Part shown: in pieces, positions 28,206 through 38,810 of the stretch
Position numbering within the stretch: position 1 is the first letter of the stretch
Layout: each line of letters starts with the position of its first letter
NCBI RefSeq assembly: GCF_002742635.1
Contig: NZ_PEGF01000002.1
Location: 930,001-994,000, forward strand
Source of the DNA: Caulobacter sp. X
GTDB lineage: Bacteria; Pseudomonadota; Alphaproteobacteria; Caulobacterales; Caulobacteraceae
Length of the DNA: 64,000 nucleotides
Direction of reading: 5' to 3'
Made by a program: the position numbers and the translations under genes
The notes under the pieces: model-generated
Database searches by the model: none
The model's input: the letters and a program-made list of their open reading frames with translations, nothing else
Told to the model about the DNA's origin: nothing

Positions 28206-28832
28206 ATGGGGGACAAGCGTGTCGTTCATATCGTCGACGACGAGGAGACGATCCAGCGGTCGGTCGGCTTCATGCTCCGCGCCACGGGCTTCAGCGTCGA
28301 GACCTATCCGTCGGGGACGGCGTTTGTGGCCGTCGCGACGCAGGCCAAGATCGGCTGCGTCATCCTGGACATGCAGATGCCGGGCCTGGGCGGGCTTGAG
28401 GTTCAGGTCGCCCTGGCCGATATCGGCGTCGACATGCCGGTCGTCGTGCTGACCGGCAATGGCGATGTCGCCCTGGCGGTCCGGGCGATGCGGGCCGGGG
28501 CCGTCGACTTCCTGGCCAAGCCTGTTGAAAAGGCCATGCTGCTCGAAGCGCTCCATCGCGGCTTCGCGCGCATCGACCGGGCCGATGGCCGGGCGGCCGA
28601 GGAAGCCGAGGCGCAGGGCCGCGTCGAGGCTCTGTCGCCGCGCGAGCGGGATGTCCTCGAAGGTCTCGCCCAGGGGCGCGCGAACAAGGCCATCGCCTAT
28701 GATCTCGGGATCTCCTCGCGCACGGTCGAGGTCTGTCGCGCGAGCCTGGCACGCAAGCTCGGCGTCCAGACCTTGGCCCAGACCCTGCGGATCGCCTTCG
28801 CGGCGGGGATGGGACGGCCGCCGCGAGCCTAG
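28206..28832 (+). CDS. fixJ: FixJ-like response regulator (receiver plus LuxR HTH)
   Basis: 208 aa. The receiver has acidic pair DD at 11-12, phospho-acceptor Asp55 (CVILDMQMP) and Lys105 (FLAKP). A linker and a LuxR-type HTH follow (LSPRERDVLEGLAQGRANK, then SSRTVEVCRASLARKLG). No kinase is adjacent; the FixL-like kinase lies 5 kb away with its own FixJ (34940), so the two regulators may share it. About 150 bp upstream is free of genes. Confidence 0.88.
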   Translation: MGDKRVVHIVDDEETIQRSVGFMLRATGFSVETYPSGTAFVAVATQAKIGCVILDMQMPGLGGLEVQVALADIGVDMPVVVLTGNGDVALAVRAMRAGAVDFLAKPVEKAMLLEALHRGFARIDRADGRAAEEAEAQGRVEALSPRERDVLEGLAQGRANKAIAYDLGISSRTVEVCRASLARKLGVQTLAQTLRIAFAAGMGRPPRA

Positions 28833-28863
28833 ACGCTCGCCGCGGCGGCCGCCCCGGCGATCG

Positions 28864-30630
28864 CTAGTCCGCGATCAGATGAAACCGCTCGACCAGCTTG
28901 GCGATCTCGGTGCCTTCCAGCGTCTTCAGCAGCAGCTTGCGCAGGATGGCGGGGCCGGGGATCTCGATGCCCTCGCCATCCCGCAGCGGCGCGACGGCGG
29001 CGAGCAGAGTGCGAATGTCATAGGTCGAGTTGAACACTTCGGGCACGCCGCGCTCGACATCGAGCAGCGTGTAGACCGCCTCCATCGGCGTGCGGACCGA
29101 ATACTCCGTGGTGAAGATGCAGTCGCGCTGCTTGGACTCGGCGAACTGGCCGATGAAGGCGAAATTGACGGCCCCCGCCGGGACCACGTCCGGCCGGTCT
29201 CCGGCCTGGCGGGGCATGAAGAAGGCGGTGATATAGGGCATCATCACCGGCACGGTCCTGGCGCCGCTCGCCGCGAGATCGGCGATATCCTCGACCGGGA
29301 CGCCGAGGTGATAGAGCCATTCCTGGGTGATCTCCTCGCCAGTGCAGGCCTGCATCGGCTTTTTCACATAGTCGCCGGGCCGATCGACGAACAGGGCGTA
29401 GAACCAGGCCACGAGCTGGTCCTTCGGCTGCTTCTTGAAATGGGGCTGGCGGCTGACCGTCCAACTCAGCAGCCAGCTCGAATCCTTGGCCGTGACGATG
29501 CCGGCGGTGACCACCTTGCCGCTGAACGGATCGCGCTTGGCGATCTTGCGGATGTACTGCGGAATACGCGCGTCGAGCGTGGTGATGGTCGCCGACGCCC
29601 ATTTGGTCTGCGCAATATGGGCCCCGAACACGTCGGGACGTCCGAAGGCCGGGTCCTTGGCCGCGATGCGCCGCCACAGGTCCCAGGCGGGCGCCGGGCC
29701 TTGATTCAGCTTGGCCGGGGTCTGATGGTCGCCGCTGTCGGAATTTTCGGTCAGCGACCCGATGGTGATGAACACCAGATCGTCGGGGCCAAGATCGACG
29801 CCGCCCTCGGCGCCCTTCTCGATCCAGCCGATCCGCGTCGCCTGCTTGCGTTCGGCGTCGATCGCGAAATCGATGTCGGTGACCTGAACGCCGTAGCGGA
29901 ACCGGACGCCCTGATCCTGCAGCCACTTGACCAGCGGCAGGACCATCGACTCGTACTGATTGTACCGGTTGAACTTGAGCGACGAGAAGTCGGCGAGCTG
30001 GCCGATGTGGTGGATGAAGCGGTGGAGATAGAGTTTCATCTCCAGGGCCGAATGCCACTCCTCGAACGCGAACATCGTACGCCAGAACAGCCAGAAATTG
30101 CTCTTCAGGAAATCGGGGCCGAACACCTCGTTGATCCGCTTGTTCTCCATCTCTTCGCGGGTCGCCAGGAAGACGGAGAGGAGCTCTCGTTGGGCCTTGT
30201 CGTTCAGCGTCAGCAGCGCCTTGTCGGGCACATCCTGCCCGCGGCTCTGCGTGACCCGCTGCAGCGAGACGTTCGGATCGTCCTTGTTGAGCCGGTAGAA
30301 TTCGTCGAGGACGCTGGCGTCTTCGATCTCGAGCGAGGGGATCGAGCGGTAGAGATCCCAGAGGCACTCGAAATGCGCCTCCATCTCGCGCCCGCCGCGG
30401 ATGACGAACCCCTTTTCCGCCACGTCCAGGCCATCAAGGGCGCCGCCGGGAAGCTCCAACTCCTCGAGAAGCGTGATGCGCTCGCCCGCGACGCCGCCGT
30501 CCCTGATGAGGAAGGCCGCGCCCGCCAGGCCGGCGAGGCCCGCGCCGACGAACCAGGCCGTCGCCCTGTCGGCCCGCTCCGGCTTGCGGGGACGGACGAA
30601 CGCTTCATAATTTCCGCGGCTGTAATGCAT
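28864..30630 (-). CDS. ohyA: Oleate hydratase (MCRA family)
   Basis: 588 aa, normal family length. The N-terminal FAD-binding motif GAGLAGLAGAAFL (residues 29-41) is followed by LEELELPGGALDG, GGREMEAHFECLWDL and FNRYNQYESMVLPL, all hallmark stretches, and FTTEYSVRTPMEAVY near the end. The FAD enzyme adds water to the double bond of oleic acid to give 10-hydroxystearate. It lies 60 bp after copA on the same strand and may be co-transcribed with it. Confidence 0.93.
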   Translation of the reverse strand: MHYSRGNYEAFVRPRKPERADRATAWFVGAGLAGLAGAAFLIRDGGVAGERITLLEELELPGGALDGLDVAEKGFVIRGGREMEAHFECLWDLYRSIPSLEIEDASVLDEFYRLNKDDPNVSLQRVTQSRGQDVPDKALLTLNDKAQRELLSVFLATREEMENKRINEVFGPDFLKSNFWLFWRTMFAFEEWHSALEMKLYLHRFIHHIGQLADFSSLKFNRYNQYESMVLPLVKWLQDQGVRFRYGVQVTDIDFAIDAERKQATRIGWIEKGAEGGVDLGPDDLVFITIGSLTENSDSGDHQTPAKLNQGPAPAWDLWRRIAAKDPAFGRPDVFGAHIAQTKWASATITTLDARIPQYIRKIAKRDPFSGKVVTAGIVTAKDSSWLLSWTVSRQPHFKKQPKDQLVAWFYALFVDRPGDYVKKPMQACTGEEITQEWLYHLGVPVEDIADLAASGARTVPVMMPYITAFFMPRQAGDRPDVVPAGAVNFAFIGQFAESKQRDCIFTTEYSVRTPMEAVYTLLDVERGVPEVFNSTYDIRTLLAAVAPLRDGEGIEIPGPAILRKLLLKTLEGTEIAKLVERFHLIAD

Positions 30631-30690
30631 TGGCGGGCTCCTAGGGGCGGCGAGCGGTTTGGGCGGCGGCTTCGGGACGAGCGCGCATGC

Positions 30691-33027
<2,337 letters not shown>

Positions 33028-33414
33028 CCGCGCGTTCCTTTCGCCAGCAGTCCTTGTAGGGTCTGAGATCGTGCCGGGGTCAATACGTACTCTCCTCAGA
33101 CCCGCGGCTGGAGAGGGCAACAGGCCGCGAGGCGTTCGACAAGCCGCGCGGGCGCCAAGCAACGGCGCGGCCGCACTTTGCGCTGAAATTCTGAGGGGAC
33201 CGGCCGGCCCGCGCGTAAACGCGATAGGACCCCGCGGATACAAGCGAGACCGTGACCCATGGATGCACTATCGGACCCGCGCGCGTGGGGGCTGAAGGCT
33301 GGCGCGCGGCGTTGTCGGGCGGCCTGCCGGTCCGGCCCCGCGGGGTGTCGCCAAGCTCGCGCTCGCGCCGCATCGCCGCGCCTGCGCGCCGCGGATCTGG
33401 CCTGAGCCGGCGGC
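33028..33414. other. Divergent intergenic region copA/fixL
   Basis: About 390 bp between two divergent starts with no supported gene. It holds the copA promoter candidate (33053-33083), a TACGTA sequence (33084-33089), and an inverted repeat GGGTCTGAG (33059-33067) with its complement at 33095-33103. The rest shows nothing recognisable. Confidence 0.5.
33053..33083 (-). promoter_or_regulatory. Candidate MerR-family-type promoter of copA
   Basis: On the - strand TTGACC (33078-33083) and TACAAG (33053-33058) are separated by exactly 19 bp, the long spacer used by CueR/MerR-type promoters. The predicted start would lie about 20 bp before the copA ATG. The spacer lacks a clear dyad, which weakens the call. 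A CueR-like MerR is encoded at 48454. Confidence 0.35.
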
Positions 33415-34950
33415 ATGCGCGACCAGGATCAAGGCCCCGAGGCGGGCGTGGCCGCCGTCGAGCAGCTTGCGCGGCTGTTTCTGCGCCAGGCCGGCGGCTA
33501 TGTACTGACGCTGCTTGCCGCCTCGGGACGGGTCCTGAGCTACAATATCGGCGGCGAACGGATCGAATGCTGGTCAGCCGATCACGTCGTCGGCCAGCAG
33601 CACGATGTCTTCTATCCGCCCGATGAGATCCACGCCGGGCGTCCCCGGGCGGATCTCGCCGCGGCCTTGCGCGACGGCGTGCTGGAGCGCGAGGCCTGGC
33701 GGGTCTGCGAAAACGGCGCTGAATACCTCGCCCGCCTGACCGTCACGCCGCTGTTCGACGCGGGCGCGCATCGCGGCTTCGCCTGCATCGCCCGCGACAT
33801 CACCGACGAGGCCGCGGTGCGCGCCTCCATCGAAACGCGCGAGCAGCATTTGCAATCGATCCTGGCGACGGTGCCGGACGCGATGATCATCATCGACGAG
33901 GCCGGCGCCATCACCTCGTTCAGCGCGGCGGCCGAGCGCCTGTTCGGCTATCGCGAGGCCGAGCTGATCGGCCGCAATGTCGCGTGTCTGATGCCCGAGC
34001 CGGACCATGGCCGGCACGACGCGTACATCAACCACTACCTGCAGACCGGCGAGCGCAGGATCATCGGCGTCGGCCGCGTCGTGGTGGGGCTGCGACGTGA
34101 CGGGGCGACCTTCCCGATGGAGCTTTCGGTCGGCGAGGCGGGCGAGAACGGCCAGCGGCTGTTCACCGGCTTCATTCGCGATCTGACCGCCAAGGAGCAG
34201 GACGAACTGAAGCTGAAGGCGCTTCAGGCCGAGCTGGTTCATGTCTCCCGGCTGAGCGCCATGGGCACCATGGCCTCGACCCTGGCGCATGAACTCAACC
34301 AGCCTCTGGCGGCCGTCTCGCTCTATCTGGAGACGATCCGCGACATGCTGGAAGCCGAGCAGGGGGAACCCTTCGCCACCTTTCGCCGGGTCATGGACGA
34401 GGCCGCGCAGGAGACCCTGCGCGCTGGCCATATCGTGCGCCGCCTGCGCGACTTCGTGGCGCGCGGCGAGGTCGAGAAGAGCCTGCACGACCTGGCGCAG
34501 GTGATCGGCGACGCCGGCCAGCTGGCGCTCGTGGGCGCGCGCGAGCGGGGGGTGCGCAGCTTCTTCGATTTCGATCCGGCGGCCACGCCCGTCCTCGTCG
34601 ATCGGGTGCAGATTCAACAGGTCCTGGTCAACCTTATGCGCAACGCCATCGAGGCGATGGCGGACACCCCGATCCGCGACCTGAGAATCGCCACGCGCCT
34701 GCGCGGCGACGGCCTGATCGAGGTCACCGTCGAGGATAGCGGGCCGGGCATCGCCGAGGACATCGGCGAGCAGCTCTTCACGGCGTTCGTCTCGACCAAG
34801 GCCGACGGCATGGGTCTGGGGCTCTCGATCTGCCGGACCATCATCGAAGCGCACGGCGGGCGGATCTGGGTCGAAGCGCCTGAGCGTGGCGGCGCCCGGT
34901 TCCATTTCACCTTGATCCACGCGGGGGCGGAGGAGGATTATGGGGGATAG
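33415..34950 (+). CDS. fixL: FixL-type oxygen sensor histidine kinase with heme PAS
   Basis: 511 aa, no membrane helices. Two PAS domains; the second (about 145-260) has RHDAYINHY with His201 and IIGVGR with Arg221, exactly 20 apart like the heme ligand His200 and the O2-contacting Arg220 of Bradyrhizobium FixL. Kinase part: LAHELNQPLAA (His292 phosphorylated), NLMRNAIEAM, DSGPGIA and GMGLGLS. It should be inhibited by O2 and phosphorylate FixJ, whose start lies inside its 3' end. Sits amid copper genes. Confidence 0.92.
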   Translation: MRDQDQGPEAGVAAVEQLARLFLRQAGGYVLTLLAASGRVLSYNIGGERIECWSADHVVGQQHDVFYPPDEIHAGRPRADLAAALRDGVLEREAWRVCENGAEYLARLTVTPLFDAGAHRGFACIARDITDEAAVRASIETREQHLQSILATVPDAMIIIDEAGAITSFSAAAERLFGYREAELIGRNVACLMPEPDHGRHDAYINHYLQTGERRIIGVGRVVVGLRRDGATFPMELSVGEAGENGQRLFTGFIRDLTAKEQDELKLKALQAELVHVSRLSAMGTMASTLAHELNQPLAAVSLYLETIRDMLEAEQGEPFATFRRVMDEAAQETLRAGHIVRRLRDFVARGEVEKSLHDLAQVIGDAGQLALVGARERGVRSFFDFDPAATPVLVDRVQIQQVLVNLMRNAIEAMADTPIRDLRIATRLRGDGLIEVTVEDSGPGIAEDIGEQLFTAFVSTKADGMGLGLSICRTIIEAHGGRIWVEAPERGGARFHFTLIHAGAEEDYGG

Positions 34951-35563
34951 GCGGATCATACACCTCGTCGACGACGAAGAGGCGATCCGGCGCGCGGCCG
35001 GGTTTGCGTTGAAGGCGGTCGGCCTTGGCGTTGAGACCTACGCCTCGGGTGTCGAATTTCTGGCCCGGGCCCGGCCCACGACCCAGGGCTGCGTCATTCT
35101 CGACGTGCGCATGCCGGCGATGGACGGCCTGGAGGTGCAGACCGCCATGGCCGAGCGCGGCATCCAGATGCCGGTCATCGTGCTGACGGGTCATGGCGAT
35201 GTGTCGGTCGCGGTGCAGGCGATGAAGGCCGGCGCCGTGGATTTCCTCGAAAAGCCCTTCGAGAAGGCCGCTCTTCTCCATGCGGTCGAGCGAGCATTCG
35301 CGCGTATCGACGACGCCGACGTCCGCGCGATCGAGGCGTCGGACGCGCAGGTTCGCATCGCCAGCCTCACCCCTCGTGAGCGCGAGGTGCTGGAGGGCTT
35401 GGCCCAAGGCCATCCCAACAAGACCATCGCCTATGACCTTGGATGCTCGTCACGCACCGTGGAGGTGCATCGCGCCAGCCTGATGACCAAGCTGGACGTG
35501 CGCAACCTGTCCGAGGCGCTTAGGATCGCCTTCGCCGCCGGGATGGGCCGCAAACCCAAGTGA
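34940..35563 (+). CDS. fixJ: FixJ response regulator paired with FixL
   Basis: 207 aa; overlaps the fixL 3' end by 11 bp. Receiver with DD at 11-12, Asp55 (CVILDVRMP), Thr/His switch region (VLTGHGD) and Lys105 (FLEKP). LuxR HTH (LTPREREVLEGLAQGHPNK, then SSRTVEVHRASLMTKLD). Closely similar to the protein at 28206, so they are probably duplicates. In known systems FixJ activates fixK; no fixK gene is seen here, but a FixK-type box is present at 57306. Confidence 0.92.
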   Translation: MGDRRIIHLVDDEEAIRRAAGFALKAVGLGVETYASGVEFLARARPTTQGCVILDVRMPAMDGLEVQTAMAERGIQMPVIVLTGHGDVSVAVQAMKAGAVDFLEKPFEKAALLHAVERAFARIDDADVRAIEASDAQVRIASLTPREREVLEGLAQGHPNKTIAYDLGCSSRTVEVHRASLMTKLDVRNLSEALRIAFAAGMGRKPK

Positions 35564-35643
35564 CTGCGACGTTTACGTAGCGACCCGGAGGCGGCGGACA
35601 TGCGACGGTCACCAGGCTTTCAACCGGATGCCTTCATCGCGCG

Positions 35644-36093
35644 ATGTTATCGGTCAGTTCCTCGCCGCGCGATCGCCGCTATACGGTCCTCGTCTCCGAC
35701 GATGATCCTGGCGTGCGACGCGGCCTCCTCCTCATGCTTCGAGCCCGCGGCTACACGGTGAGCGGCTACACCACGGGGAGCGCCCTTCTGGCTGATCCGC
35801 GCGCTAGGGAAGCCGATTGCGTGATCCTCGACTACCGGATGCCCGACATCGACGGCCTGACGCTCCTGGATCATCTCCGGCGCCAGGGCTGGCGCGGCGG
35901 CGCCATCCTGATCTCCGGCTTCTACGACGAGGATCTCGAGCAACGCGCGCGCGCGGCCGGCTTCGATCAGGTGATCCCCAAGCCGGTGATCGGCCGGGCG
36001 GTGCTCGAAGCCTTGCGTCAGGCAGTCGGGGATGTCGCGCGACGCGCATTGACCCGACGCCAGCCCATGGCCCTGACCGTTGGAGGTCAGTAG
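35644..36093 (+). CDS. Single-domain response-regulator receiver
   Basis: 149 aa, receiver only: SDDDPG acidic pocket, Asp63 (CVILDYRMPDIDG), Ser91 (ILISGF), Lys113 (VIPKPV). There is no output domain, only a basic tail. It could be a phosphate sink or feedback partner of FixL, like the role FixT plays in Caulobacter, though it is a normal receiver and that is only inference. Convergent with the DUF411 gene, overlapping 7 bp. Confidence 0.85.
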   Translation: MLSVSSSPRDRRYTVLVSDDDPGVRRGLLLMLRARGYTVSGYTTGSALLADPRAREADCVILDYRMPDIDGLTLLDHLRRQGWRGGAILISGFYDEDLEQRARAAGFDQVIPKPVIGRAVLEALRQAVGDVARRALTRRQPMALTVGGQ

Positions 36094-36524
36094 CGGGCGA
36101 AAACCCGCGCGCCGGCCGGCCCGAAGGCCACGACATCGTAGTGTTGCCGCGCCCCGCTCGGCGCCGCCATGCCCTCCGAGCCGATCGGCATGCCGCCGAC
36201 GGCGAGCCCCTTCACGCCAGCCGGCCGGGCGGCCAGGAGACGCTTCACCTCGGCGACCGGCACATGACCTTCGATAACGAAACCGTCGATGATCGCGGTG
36301 TGGCAGGAGGAAAGCGCCGGCGGCAGGCCGGATTGGCGCTGCAGGCGCACGCGGGCGACCTGATCCCTGACGATGACCTTTCTGTCCAGTTTCGCACGGA
36401 CGGCCTGGGCCCAGGCCTCGCAGCAACCACATCCAGGGTCGCGATAGAGCAGGATGTCGCCAGCCGCCAGCGCGGCGCTGGGCAAGGCGAGCAACAGCAG
36501 AACGGCGGCGAGGCGGATTTTCAT
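36087..36524 (-). CDS. DUF411 periplasmic copper-associated protein
   Basis: 145 aa. Signal peptide (LAAVLLLLALPSAALA), then the DUF411 motif YRDPGCGCCEAWAQ at the start of a thioredoxin-like fold, LPPALSSCHTA, and the conserved tail LAVGGMPIGSEGM. These proteins accompany copper operons and are thought to bind metal in the periplasm via CGCC. Lies 64 bp downstream of the MFS gene on the same strand, so probably the end of that operon. Confidence 0.9.
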   Translation of the reverse strand: MKIRLAAVLLLLALPSAALAAGDILLYRDPGCGCCEAWAQAVRAKLDRKVIVRDQVARVRLQRQSGLPPALSSCHTAIIDGFVIEGHVPVAEVKRLLAARPAGVKGLAVGGMPIGSEGMAAPSGARQHYDVVAFGPAGARVFARY

Positions 36525-36588
36525 GGGCGGACTCCTTGGCGTGAAGCTGGGCGCGTGGCGGACGCGGCTCTCGGACGTGGCGGCGCTG

Positions 36589-37851
36589 TCACGCCCTTTC
36601 CCCGGCTGGATGGACCGGTGTCGCCGTCCGGCGCCATATCGCCGGCAGAAGCGCGAGCAGACCGAGCGACAGCCAGCCGATCGCTTCGACGACGGCCGCT
36701 TGCCGATGGGGTGACACGACGGCGAGCGACATGGGCGCCAGCGCCTGGCCGAGGCTCGCGGCTGTATGCTGCAGCCCAAGCATGACTCCAGAGGGCCGCA
36801 TGGGGCCGCTGATCCAGAAGCTCGTGACCAGCCGAAGACTGGCTGAGCTCCAGCCGGCGACGGCGATGAGACCGGCCATTTCGACCACGGTCGTTCCAAA
36901 CCGAAAGAGAAACAGCGACAGGGCTAGAAGCGCGAGCGTGAGGCAGGCCAGGCGTCGAGGCGCGGTCACCAGCCAGGTGACGCGGGTGTGGAAAAGCTGA
37001 GCCGCCAACATCGCCAGCCCGCAGAGACTGAGCATCCCGGCGATCGCCTCGCGGCTCAGCGCGCCCTCGGAGCGGGTCACGAGCAGACTGACATGCATGG
37101 CGGCGAGTCCGCCGCCGCCGACGATGGTGACAAGCAGGAGGACAAGCGTGACGACGCGCGGCGGGGCTTGCAGGCGACGTCCCTCGGGACGGGCGGCACA
37201 GCGGGCCGGCAAGCGCACAATGCCGGTCGTCAGCGCCAGCGCCAGCACGGCGATGACGAGCGCGAGCACCAACAGCGGCGTGCGGGGAAAGAGCGACGCG
37301 GACGCTTCGGCGAGCAGGGGGCCGAACAGGTCGCCAAGAAACATGAAGGCCGTCAGCCAGGTGAAACGCCTCGCCTGCTCGTCCCGGCCACCGGGTGCGA
37401 AGTTCGTTGACAGCAGCGCCAGCGGGATGATGGCGGCCGCGGACAGCCCAGCCAGCAAGCGAAGTCCATACAGCATGGGGAGCGGGACCGCCCCGACCGG
37501 CGCGGTCGCCAGCGCGAGGACGACCAGGGCCGTGCGCAGAATGATCCGGTAGTCGATGCGGTCGGCGAGCCATCCCCAGAGCGGCGCGAAGACGAGCGCC
37601 GCCAGCGGGTGGGCCGCCGTCAAACTCGCGACATGGACATCGTGGATGCGCAGCGCCAAGTCGGCCTGGCCTCCGTCGACGAGGGTCGGGAGAAAGGCGA
37701 GGACGGCGGTCTGGCCCGCAGACGCCGCCGCGACCGCGAGAAGCAACAGGATCGACGCAGCCGTCTGGCTCCGGCCAGGGCTATCGTCCGCCGCAGAACA
37801 CGTCAGGCCGTCTTCCGGTCGCCAAGGCGCCGCGCAGCGCCTCACCACCAT
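36589..37851 (-). CDS. MFS transporter, 12 TM
   Basis: 420 aa. The start overlaps the copB stop by 10 bp. Twelve hydrophobic segments with the MFS loop-2 motif in the form FAPLWGWLADRIDYRIIL. Substrate not evident. Translational coupling to CopB and the upstream CopA oxidase makes a copper- or siderophore/chelate-related role likely. A cytoplasmic importer supplying copper to the exported oxidase is one possibility; efflux of a ligand another. Confidence 0.8.
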   Translation of the reverse strand: MVVRRCAAPWRPEDGLTCSAADDSPGRSQTAASILLLLAVAAASAGQTAVLAFLPTLVDGGQADLALRIHDVHVASLTAAHPLAALVFAPLWGWLADRIDYRIILRTALVVLALATAPVGAVPLPMLYGLRLLAGLSAAAIIPLALLSTNFAPGGRDEQARRFTWLTAFMFLGDLFGPLLAEASASLFPRTPLLVLALVIAVLALALTTGIVRLPARCAARPEGRRLQAPPRVVTLVLLLVTIVGGGGLAAMHVSLLVTRSEGALSREAIAGMLSLCGLAMLAAQLFHTRVTWLVTAPRRLACLTLALLALSLFLFRFGTTVVEMAGLIAVAGWSSASLRLVTSFWISGPMRPSGVMLGLQHTAASLGQALAPMSLAVVSPHRQAAVVEAIGWLSLGLLALLPAIWRRTATPVHPAGERA

Positions 37852-38810
37852 GATCGCAAGCCGACAACCACCCGATGCTCGGCCGGGCGCTGGCGATCGG
37901 CACGTCGGAAGTCGGCGGTGTCGTCCAGCGCCCGCTCCCAGACGAAGCCGACATAGGGCGCGAATTTCCGCGAGACCTCGTAGCGCAGCCGAGCGCTCAG
38001 CTCGACGTTGCTGAAGCCGCCGCCGAGCTCACGGTCGGTCGAGCGCTTGGAATAGAGGTTGGTTTCGACCTGCGGGGTCAGGATGAGGCGATTGGTGAAG
38101 CGGACCTCGTAGGCGCCCTTGGCGCGAGCGCCGAGGCGGCCGTCGTCGCCGACGTAGCCGGTCAGCTGGACATCGAACCAGTAGGGCGCCAGGCCCTCGA
38201 CGCCGGCGGCGAGCCAAGTGGTCGCCCCCTTGCCGAGATCCTGACGAACGCCCAGCAACGTGCCCCAGAACGGGCTCTTGCTGCGCCACCACAGCGCCTC
38301 GACGCTGCTCTCCGGATCGAGGCGATCCTTGGAGTTCTTGAGGCCCTGGCTGCGCAGCCAGAGCTTGCTGTCGTCCTGGCCCTGGGTGACGAGGACGGTC
38401 CAGCCGACGCCCTGCCCCTCGTTGCCGCTGGCGAACTCCAGTTCGTCAACGAGAACCTTGGGGATCGACAGCTTGTCGGCCATCTCGTAGCCCGGCAGCG
38501 TCGAATTGCGATAGCCGTCCGCATAGTCGTCGGAGTTGCGGGCGTCCGGCGGAGCCTTGCCGCCCTGCATCCGTCCCATGTCCATGGTCATGCCGCCGGC
38601 GGGCGTCCCCGCGCCGGACATATCCATGCCGGACATATCCATGCCCGCGTGATCCGCAGGCGCCGCGGGGGAGGCCGTTGGGGCCGGGCTCGGCGGCGGT
38701 GGCGCGGCGTGCTGATGGGGGGCGTCCTGGGCGATTGCGGGCGCGGCCACGGCCGAAACGCTCAGAGCCAAGGCGAGCAGAGACGCTCGCGAGAGGGCCA
38801 GACGGGTCAT
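37842..38810 (-). CDS. pcoB: Copper resistance outer-membrane protein CopB (copy 1)
   Basis: 322 aa; ATG overlaps the CopA oxidase stop. Signal peptide, His/Pro/Met-rich region (DAPHQHAAPP; HAGMDMSGMDMSG), then the CopB beta-barrel domain with SNVELSARLRYEV and KFAPYVGFVWER near the end. Outer-membrane protein that binds or sequesters copper with CopA. A second copy is at 53077. Confidence 0.92.
   Translation of the reverse strand: MTRLALSRASLLALALSVSAVAAPAIAQDAPHQHAAPPPPSPAPTASPAAPADHAGMDMSGMDMSGAGTPAGGMTMDMGRMQGGKAPPDARNSDDYADGYRNSTLPGYEMADKLSIPKVLVDELEFASGNEGQGVGWTVLVTQGQDDSKLWLRSQGLKNSKDRLDPESSVEALWWRSKSPFWGTLLGVRQDLGKGATTWLAAGVEGLAPYWFDVQLTGYVGDDGRLGARAKGAYEVRFTNRLILTPQVETNLYSKRSTDRELGGGFSNVELSARLRYEVSRKFAPYVGFVWERALDDTADFRRADRQRPAEHRVVVGLRSWW

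Noticed and set aside
33080-33373. 97-aa - strand frame between copA and fixL
   Set aside because: Arg/Ser/Pro-rich, no ribosome site, no family; probably chance in GC-rich DNA.
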